Positions 50,148 through 56,393 of a DNA stretch of 56,393 nucleotides are shown one piece after another. Numbering within the stretch: position 1 is the first letter of the stretch; each line of letters begins with the position of its first letter. Under the pieces are notes generated by a model that saw nothing but the letters and a program-made list of their open reading frames with translations, did no database searches and had not been told where the DNA came from. Made by a program: the position numbers and the translations under genes. Source of the stretch: Ascoidea tarda (nom. inval.) (taxonomy: Eukaryota; Ascomycota; Saccharomycetes; Ascoideales; Ascoideaceae); NCBI GenBank assembly GCA_030560485.1, contig JAKTTS010000034.1:1-56393 (forward strand). The letters run 5' to 3'.

Positions 50148-52658
50148 ATGGCTGATTTCCAGTTGCTTTGTGAGCCAAACGAGTCTTTGCCTTACTACTC
50201 TGATAAGGTGATATTGAGCGATTCAGTGTTGAACTCTTTGCTCACCAACAATCTTTATGGCAGTCATTTTCATAACAACAACAACACTGCTGCTTCCTCG
50301 CCTCTCATCTTTAAAATCACTGCCTCTGTTGCTCAATCACAGTACTCGACATTTGTTGGTGTTCGAGAGTTTTCTGCTCCAGATGACGTTGTTTGTTTGC
50401 CTGGCATCATTCAAGAAAGACTACATATAAATGGGTCTCAGAGAGTATCTGTTTCTCCTGTTACTGATGTACCCAAGGGCTCCTCTCTAGCAGTTTCCTA
50501 TCAAGATGATGATGCTGAAGAGAACAATAATGACCAGGCTAATCCAATTAATATCAGCTCCATCAAATATTTTCTTGAGGCAAATTTAATGAAGTACTAT
50601 ACAACATTGACCAAAAATGAGAGTTTGAAAATTTACGATAATAATCTCAACAGGTTACTAGTTTTTAAAATAACTGACACTTCACCAAGTGATACAATTT
50701 GTATAATCGATACAAATTTGATATTTGATCTTCAATTCAAGAATACTGCTGCTACCGATAATAATAACACTACTAATAATAATGACAGTACTTCTAATCA
50801 AAAAATTGATAAAATTATTCCTACTAATGAACTTCCTATTAAAATTGAGGATTTTAATTCACCAATAAATTTGCCTTTAAACTCTTTATCAATTCAAAAT
50901 ATCTCTCTGCAAAGACTATATCAGTTTGACATAATATCAACGAAAAAAAATTATAAAAACCTAAAATCTTTTTACCTATTATATTCAATTAAAAATGACT
51001 TGAGTCTAAATTATGATAAATCTCAAATAGATCAATTATTAAATAATCTAGATTTCTTCATCTCAAATGACAAATTCGTCTCAAAAAATCGTTTTATTTG
51101 GTCATCACTTTTGTCCTCTACAATCTTCAACCAGTCAACTAATTTATATTACAAATTTATTAAAATTGACTTGAATGATACTCTGCTTGTAGGTAAAGAT
51201 TCTCTCTATATTTTGTCTTCAATTTGGGATCAATCCCTAATAACAAATCATTCTAGCATAAATATCTCATTTAGATTCCTAGAAAATATCTCTGATTATT
51301 CAGAGACTATCCAGGATAATATAAATATAGATACTAATGCTAACGATACTAATGATGCAATTTGTTCCAATTGTGGAAAGCAAATCCCCAAGAGAAACAT
51401 AGCTATCCATGAAACCTTTTGTTTTAGAAATAATATCAAGTGTCCTAATCCAAACTGTTCCGAAATAATAAGTAAAAAACAAAAAAAACCTAATCATTGG
51501 CATTGTGATAAATGTACTAATTTCTTAAATGAGTTCAAAATTTTAGGAAACACTTTTTTTCAAAATTCAAATTTGGAATTTTTTAAAGCTGAAATTCCCT
51601 CCAATTTTTTTTCTCCATTATCTCCCTTTTTGTTTGATTCGATACAATTTTTATCTAATTACTTATTTAATATTAAACATTTTAAATTGTCTAATCTATC
51701 ATTAACCTACTCCGAATTCTCTTTACAAAAACATGACCACATTTTTCATCAAAATCATAAATGCCTAGATTGTTCAAAGGATTTTGACAATCTTTTGTTT
51801 TTATCATATCATAAAGCTATTGCATGTCCCTCAGTATTACATGAATGCAAGTTTTGCCATTTAATTTTACCAAGAGATAAATCCACTTATGAAGACATTG
51901 CTTTTAATCTTTCTCATCATGAACTATCAATCTGTGGTTCTAAGACAATCCAATGTTTTACTTGTTTTAAATATATAAAACAACTAAATTATCTTTCTCA
52001 TATGAAGTTACATGATATTAGGGCAATAGAAAAAATTAAATCAAATTTTATTAAAAAATGTCTTAATAAAAACTGTATTAATCTTATTCTGATCAATGAA
52101 AAAAGACTAAATAATAATGATCTCCAATTATGCGATGTCTGTTTTGGCCCTTCATACTCAACACTAGATGATCCACACTTGAGAAAAATCAAGAATAGTT
52201 TTGAAAGAAGGTATGTTCTTCAGTTGACAAAAGGATGTGGAAATTCGTTTTGCAAAAATCCTGAATGTATCTCAAGTGGGCCTTCTTCCTCACTGAAATA
52301 TAAAACTTTCAAAGACAAGTTTCAACACATTTCGAACGACTTAATGGTTTCAATTCCAAAAATTGGAAATGGCAAAGAAATGTTTTATTATTTTTGTGTT
52401 AGAGAAGATATGACAAAGAAAAAGATGCTTGCTGACATTGCTTACGAAGATCTCAAAAAGACATATCACTACATTGCAGTCTGTGAAGCTGTTCATGAGC
52501 TTTCGCAGGCCAAAACAAAAAACAAATTCGGTGGTTTCTGTGATGGGGATGCAATTGACCTCAGCTTTGACGATAATCACAAAAAACAGCAGCTTCTTAG
52601 TGTCAACAACATCAAAAAATGGCTATCCCGAAATGGGCTCTCAAAGGATGAAACTTGA
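50148..52658 (+). CDS. UFD1-domain protein with C-terminal zinc fingers
   Basis: 836 residues with ATG in the context ACGATGGC. The N terminus (about 10-205) has the Ufd1 double-psi-barrel pattern: KVILSDSVLNSLL, LIFKITA, a GVREFSAPDDVVCLPG turn, and later INISSIKYFLEANLMKYYTTLTKNESLKI and FKITDTSPSDTICIIDTNL. The region 206-400 is unassigned. The C-terminal half holds Cys/His clusters of TRAF/C2H2 style: C406/C409 with HETFC, CPNPNC...HWHCDKC, CLDC...HKAIAC, CKFC...HHELSIC, CFTCFKYI...HMKLH, CLNKNC...LCDVC and a final CGNSFCKNPEC. Ufd1 itself lacks these. The protein probably binds ubiquitin or Cdc48-linked substrates, but I know no yeast symbol for this architecture. Confidence 0.8.
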   Translation: MADFQLLCEPNESLPYYSDKVILSDSVLNSLLTNNLYGSHFHNNNNTAASSPLIFKITASVAQSQYSTFVGVREFSAPDDVVCLPGIIQERLHINGSQRVSVSPVTDVPKGSSLAVSYQDDDAEENNNDQANPINISSIKYFLEANLMKYYTTLTKNESLKIYDNNLNRLLVFKITDTSPSDTICIIDTNLIFDLQFKNTAATDNNNTTNNNDSTSNQKIDKIIPTNELPIKIEDFNSPINLPLNSLSIQNISLQRLYQFDIISTKKNYKNLKSFYLLYSIKNDLSLNYDKSQIDQLLNNLDFFISNDKFVSKNRFIWSSLLSSTIFNQSTNLYYKFIKIDLNDTLLVGKDSLYILSSIWDQSLITNHSSINISFRFLENISDYSETIQDNINIDTNANDTNDAICSNCGKQIPKRNIAIHETFCFRNNIKCPNPNCSEIISKKQKKPNHWHCDKCTNFLNEFKILGNTFFQNSNLEFFKAEIPSNFFSPLSPFLFDSIQFLSNYLFNIKHFKLSNLSLTYSEFSLQKHDHIFHQNHKCLDCSKDFDNLLFLSYHKAIACPSVLHECKFCHLILPRDKSTYEDIAFNLSHHELSICGSKTIQCFTCFKYIKQLNYLSHMKLHDIRAIEKIKSNFIKKCLNKNCINLILINEKRLNNNDLQLCDVCFGPSYSTLDDPHLRKIKNSFERRYVLQLTKGCGNSFCKNPECISSGPSSSLKYKTFKDKFQHISNDLMVSIPKIGNGKEMFYYFCVREDMTKKKMLADIAYEDLKKTYHYIAVCEAVHELSQAKTKNKFGGFCDGDAIDLSFDDNHKKQQLLSVNNIKKWLSRNGLSKDET

Positions 52659-52953
52659 TAGAATCATGTAGTTTCTCGTTTGGGTTGTGTTTCTGTTTTG
52701 TGACCTGGGTATTCCCTTTTGGACGGGGATTTATATGCGTTTTATGTGAATCTGCACGTTTTCTCCCATTGGGTTGACAGCTTTTTTGTGTGTGCGTTTT
52801 TGTGCGTTTTTATCTTAAAGTCAAAGTTCTAATCTAAAGTTACTTTTTGTTGTTTTCATTCTTTTTGCTTTTTTTTATCGTCGTCTTTCTCTTATATATC
52901 CTTCAACTCTTTACCAAACATTTTGAAATCATCAAGCCAAATAACATCTGCTC

Positions 52954-53283
52954 ATGGATCGTGAAAACAAGCCAAATTTGCAAGTAAATACTTCTGCTAC
53001 TCCAGCTTCTTCCCCCAACCCTCTTTTGCAGTACAAACTTTTAACTATAAAATACCAAAGGAAAAATCAGAAAAATGAAGAATTAAAAAACACATTAAAA
53101 AAGGAGTTGATACCTGTCTCTAATTCGTGCTTAGGATTGGTTGATTATTGCCAAAATACAACAGACTATATGATAAGCTCATGGGGTTCTTTGCCTGAAG
53201 AAAAAAATCCTTTCCTTCAAGGCTACAACAAAATGAGAAATATTAATGGCAATAATAATGATGTTTGTTGCACGATAATGTAA
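52954..53283 (+). CDS. STE18: G protein gamma subunit (pheromone pathway)
   Basis: 109 residues with an ATG start, the same size as S. cerevisiae Ste18 (110). Ste18 forms the G beta-gamma dimer that carries the mating pheromone signal. Visible features are an N-terminal polar stretch, a helix LLQYKLLTIKYQRKNQKNEELKNTL that would pair with Ste4, a second helix, the G-gamma motif W.S.PEEKNPF, and the C-terminal CCTIM. The last four residues CTIM form a CaaX box for farnesylation and the preceding Cys is a likely palmitoylation site. The upstream 295 bp contain no perfect pheromone response element that I could find. It converges on the gene at 53635. Confidence 0.9.
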   Translation: MDRENKPNLQVNTSATPASSPNPLLQYKLLTIKYQRKNQKNEELKNTLKKELIPVSNSCLGLVDYCQNTTDYMISSWGSLPEEKNPFLQGYNKMRNINGNNNDVCCTIM

Positions 53284-53634
53284 TTTTCTATCAAAAAATA
53301 CTGGAGTTTTTTTATTATTATATTGCAAAGAAACCTCCAAAGTTCGGTTAGATATTACTGTTTTTTTATAATTATTAATAAATTTTTCATTAATAAGGAT
53401 ACGACCAACAAAAAAAATGCATTGTTTATAAATGTACGAAAAATAATTAAATTTAAAAAATTATATACAGGTCGTTTTTCTCATATTTAATCAATTTGAT
53501 AAAATAATGCTAGTTGGTTTTCTAAAAGAAAAAATGATGTTATTCATACCCCTTATTTTCAAGTTATTTTAGAATATATATATATATATATATAATACAG
53601 TAATGTTAATTATTTATAAATCAAACATGTATTA
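53284..53634. other. Convergent 3' region of STE18 and the mitochondrial protein gene
   Basis: 351 AT-rich bases. The only notable element is a TA dinucleotide run at 53575-53595. No gene is supported. Confidence 0.6.
53575..53595. repeat. TA dinucleotide repeat
   Basis: About ten TA units between two convergent stops. Confidence 0.85.
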
Positions 53635-56112
53635 TCAGCTTTCTGTTTCTTTTAATGATCTTTTTTTATTTCTTTTAAGTGCCAATAATCTTTTTTCGTA
53701 GCTACCAAAGACTTTTTCCTTTGTGGATCCATCAAATCTAAGTCGTTCATGCAAAACCCATTCCAATGTTGAAACATCATCCTTTTCAATTGCGTTAGTA
53801 GCAATCGATCTTAATGCTATAATTCTTGATTTATCTGTTAAATATATTGACATTTTTGATAATTCATCCTCACTAAGATTAAATTTTAGTTTCATAAAGT
53901 TATCACTCCCAGTTTCAAATGAATTCATATATGCTTTTGGATAGAAACTATCAAAGAAAATATTATCATTTTCTTCTGAATGAAATTTTTTTTTTACTTT
54001 AGAAAAAACCGGAGAACTATACAGATAGTATTCGGGTATTAATGTGTCATCTGCTGCCACTTTCTGTTTTAGTCTTTCAGAGTTAATAAAAATTTGTTTT
54101 ATGTATTTTAAATTGTAATTTTTGATTAAAAATCCAAGATAGGTGATTGAAACATAATCTAAAAATTCTATTACGGATTTTCCATCTTTATAAAATGTGT
54201 CGTCAATAATTTTTTGAAACTGCTTATGAATAAAGCTTTCAAACTGAAAAACTTTTTTGTTGTTAATTAGATAATGTAGTATTCGATTGAACCCCGACAG
54301 TGTTATAGATGGTTTGTATTTATTACATAACTCAATAGCTTTATTAACTTCTCCACTCTTTAATAAAAACTCGACTAACAAATTAAATTCATTTCTATTT
54401 AAATGAGCAAATTGATTTATTATAGTTTTAAATGCCCTTGTAACACCAAGTTGATTATTTGTTTTAATATACAATCGAATAATATAGAATAAAATCAAAC
54501 GATGTGATTCAGGTGGAATTCCAGCTTTAGATGAAAAATCCATCATTTGTTTGAACAATTCAACATCTGCAAGAGACGCAGCATGGTTTAAAGCAATAAG
54601 GACTATTTTGATGTTTTGATATAGTCTGGGTGGGATAGATTTGACAATTATTTTAGAGAATGAATGATATTTATTTTTATCCAAATACCTAATCACGGAC
54701 CGGAGTAAATCAATATCGGATTCTTCATGATATTTTTTTAAGAAAAAATCATCTTGAATCATTTGGAAAATAGAGATAACAGCAGAAATATTATTAAGTT
54801 CAATATTTGTGTGAATTAATTTATTTGAATAAGATAGTAAAATATTTTTCATATTTATGAATTTTGGATTATTAGGGTCTGATGATAAATTTTCTTTAGA
54901 TTTTGCAAAGGAGAGCAAAAATAAGTTATTGGAAATGAAAGGTACCATCATTAGTGAATTTTGAGAGAGTATTTTTTCAGATGGAGAAGTGAAACTACTA
55001 TTAAACTCTGAATTGAAAACCTTTTCGAGCAATAGTGATTGTATCAGATTTGAATATTCAATATCAAAGGCTTCAAGTAATTTTAAAATTAGGTCAATTT
55101 GAATTTCCTGATAAATCGGATTATAAATTAACAAAGAATCGATTAGCTTTTTGACAGTGGCATTTAATATAAACTCTTTTCCTATCGAATCCAAAAAATA
55201 AAAGACTAAACCAGACCCTATTTCCATTTTATGTTCAATAATTGATAGATTTATTAAAAAATTGACGAGTATTTTCATTTTGAGATTTGAATCATCCAAT
55301 GTAAAGATAAAGTTGATTAGATTTAAGACATTTTTTTTTTCAAAACTTTTGTCATCAGGACCACATTTGGGAATTTGAAGATTTGTGTGGGTAAGAAGAG
55401 CATGAATTAAACTTTGAAGACTAGGTAAATCAGCAGCAGAATTGAATTTAACAAAATTTACAAGAAAATATTGAATGCTTTTAAAATTTCTTTTCAAAAG
55501 TAATTTAGATAGGATGTAGAAAAACAAGCAAGCAGAATTTTTGAACCCAATTGACAAATATATTGACAATAAATCAAAATGAGTCTTTTTTAAAAATTCT
55601 TTACTAGTAAAGCTCTTTTCCAAATCATTTACTAGTAGATTGTTATATAGCTCTTGTATCATCAAACCATTGTGTGGATCTTTTGAAAAGTAGGAGGTTT
55701 GGAGCAGAAAAAGCAAGGGCTCCAATGGATAATTATTCAAAACAGCATCATTAAACGTTTCTAGAGTTTTTTTCAGAGGCACAGAAGTGTCTAGAGATTT
55801 CCGAGCTATTAGGATATCCAATCCAATCAAGGTTTTTGCAAGTCTTTTGATAAAAAAATCCTTCATTTGTTCAGAAAAAGGATTTGTAGCTACTGGCGTC
55901 GAGGAAGTGAGATCATAAGTACTTTTCTTTCTGCTAGCAACCTCGCTCAAACACAAAGCTGTATGTTTCGGCTGGTTTGAAAAGCACGACTTTTGGCAGG
56001 AAGTATTCAGAATAGCAAGATCGAAGCATGTCTTTGAGCTGCAAGACAAAGGCCTTAGTATCCTGTGGATTCGGAAGACTGCTTGTGGTGAAGAATTAAA
56101 CGTCTTAAGCAT
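53635..56112 (-). CDS. Probable mitochondrial PPR-like helical-repeat protein
   Basis: The first ATG (codon at 56110-56112) gives 825 residues; the frame is open a few codons further but without an ATG. The N terminus, MLKTFNSSPQAVFRIHRILRPLS, is basic, Ser-rich and free of acidic residues, as in a mitochondrial presequence. The body is a series of helical pairs. Near residues 500-620 the repeats look like PPR motifs: ALNHAASLADVELFKQMMDF, FYIIRLYIKTNNQLGVTRAF, LLVEFLLKSGEVNKAIELCN, FNRILHYLINNKKV. PPR proteins of yeast mitochondria bind specific mRNAs or rRNA for stability or translation. I cannot say which one this is; candidates such as Ccm1, Aep or Sov1 types would need an alignment. The basic C terminus is KRNKKRS. 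Confidence 0.7.
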   Translation of the reverse strand: MLKTFNSSPQAVFRIHRILRPLSCSSKTCFDLAILNTSCQKSCFSNQPKHTALCLSEVASRKKSTYDLTSSTPVATNPFSEQMKDFFIKRLAKTLIGLDILIARKSLDTSVPLKKTLETFNDAVLNNYPLEPLLFLLQTSYFSKDPHNGLMIQELYNNLLVNDLEKSFTSKEFLKKTHFDLLSIYLSIGFKNSACLFFYILSKLLLKRNFKSIQYFLVNFVKFNSAADLPSLQSLIHALLTHTNLQIPKCGPDDKSFEKKNVLNLINFIFTLDDSNLKMKILVNFLINLSIIEHKMEIGSGLVFYFLDSIGKEFILNATVKKLIDSLLIYNPIYQEIQIDLILKLLEAFDIEYSNLIQSLLLEKVFNSEFNSSFTSPSEKILSQNSLMMVPFISNNLFLLSFAKSKENLSSDPNNPKFINMKNILLSYSNKLIHTNIELNNISAVISIFQMIQDDFFLKKYHEESDIDLLRSVIRYLDKNKYHSFSKIIVKSIPPRLYQNIKIVLIALNHAASLADVELFKQMMDFSSKAGIPPESHRLILFYIIRLYIKTNNQLGVTRAFKTIINQFAHLNRNEFNLLVEFLLKSGEVNKAIELCNKYKPSITLSGFNRILHYLINNKKVFQFESFIHKQFQKIIDDTFYKDGKSVIEFLDYVSITYLGFLIKNYNLKYIKQIFINSERLKQKVAADDTLIPEYYLYSSPVFSKVKKKFHSEENDNIFFDSFYPKAYMNSFETGSDNFMKLKFNLSEDELSKMSIYLTDKSRIIALRSIATNAIEKDDVSTLEWVLHERLRFDGSTKEKVFGSYEKRLLALKRNKKRSLKETES

Positions 56113-56393
56113 CACAATCACATTGTTAATCAAAAACTCTGACTGAAAAAGGCAGGTTTTCGTCCAGTCGAATCGCCTTCAATCGGTGCAAATATCACGT
56201 GACTTGTTTATCAGTAAGTGTTTAGCGAACGGAAGGGAGTGTTCGCAAACACGGTTTCGAGCGTGGCTACGAAGTGTTTCGGATATGCGCTCTTACGTCA
56301 GCCCAGACTCGGATGCTCGGTGATAATTACGGAGGACCCCGAAGTCTGCGGCTTGGATACCAAAGCCATCAAGTGAGTTGGATTTAGTTTGAG
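56113..56393. other. GC-rich right edge with E-box; possible neighbouring exon or gene end
   Basis: 281 bp upstream of the mitochondrial protein gene. It holds TCACGTGA (56195-56202), TTGTTTA (56204-56210) and TTACGTCA near 56292. A plus-strand frame is open from about 56217 to a TGA near 56373 but lacks an ATG. A minus-strand frame is open from the edge to a TGA near 56297. Either could belong to a gene beyond the window; neither is supported enough to call. Confidence 0.4.
56195..56210. promoter_or_regulatory. TCACGTGA E-box next to TTGTTTA
   Basis: A palindromic Cbf1/Pho4-type site followed two bases later by a forkhead-like core, about 85-100 bp upstream of the mitochondrial protein ATG. 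The order resembles the SPC25 promoter. Confidence 0.4.

Noticed and set aside
56195-56330. Possible point centromere (CDEI-like ATCACGTG)
   Set aside because: No roughly 80-bp AT-rich CDEII and no CDEIII core follow; the flanking DNA is GC-rich.

Overview
The window looks like nuclear chromosomal DNA from an AT-rich ascomycete yeast (Saccharomycotina). The long reading frames are uninterrupted and I saw no convincing intron. The gene content is typical of budding yeasts: VPS35, LAA1, HEL1, ISC1, SPC25, ATG26, SEC2, GTF1 and STE18. Many proteins carry long Asn and Asp runs encoded by AAT/AAC and GAT/GAC repeats. A hand check found no in-frame CTG codon in HEL1, ISC1 or the hAT-like gene, and in ATG26 the CTG codons lie outside the conserved GRAM2 and glucosyltransferase parts. 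That pattern fits a yeast in which CUG has been reassigned, for example a Saccharomycopsis/Ascoidea-type CUG-Ser lineage. The assignment is an inference, and residues encoded by CTG are provisional.

Layout, left to right. 1-8 kb: the 3' part of VPS35 (retromer), a 61-codon Cys-rich small gene, a 2.4 kb non-coding stretch with a 25-bp palindrome, a PMP4/PMP24-type peroxisomal membrane protein gene, and an unrecognised 611-aa protein gene. 8-18 kb: LAA1 (2324 aa) and a transposase-derived gene with two BED zinc fingers. 18-26 kb: HEL1 (RBR ubiquitin ligase), divergent from a 1612-aa Zn2Cys6 regulator with only 142 bp between the two start codons. 27-41 kb: ISC1, SPC25 and ATG26, bracketed by two paralogous single-pass membrane protein genes that share the N-terminal motif MIPLPxDP. 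43-49 kb: two tandem, strongly diverged SEC2-type Rab exchange factor genes. 49-56 kb: GTF1 (GatF), a UFD1-domain zinc-finger protein, STE18 (G gamma) and a mitochondrial helical-repeat protein of PPR style.

Functionally the window is rich in membrane traffic and lipid genes: VPS35 (endosome retrieval), LAA1 (AP-1 accessory), two SEC2 genes (Sec4 activation), ATG26 (sterol glucoside synthesis), ISC1 (sphingolipid hydrolysis) and PMP4 (peroxisome). I see no co-regulated cluster. Intergenic spaces are often long (up to 2.4 kb) and contain GC-rich islands, about 64% GC by hand count at 15361-15600 against about 30% in gene interiors. The GC rise spills into the adjoining gene ends. No tRNA, rRNA, CRISPR array or intact mobile element was found.

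Most worth a second look: the CTG avoidance, the apparently domesticated double-BED hAT transposase with SER changed to SQR, the SEC2 tandem pair, the MIPLP paralogue pair, the Cys-rich microprotein, the recurrent CTGCTTCTG-type element upstream of start codons, and the E-boxes confined to GC islands.
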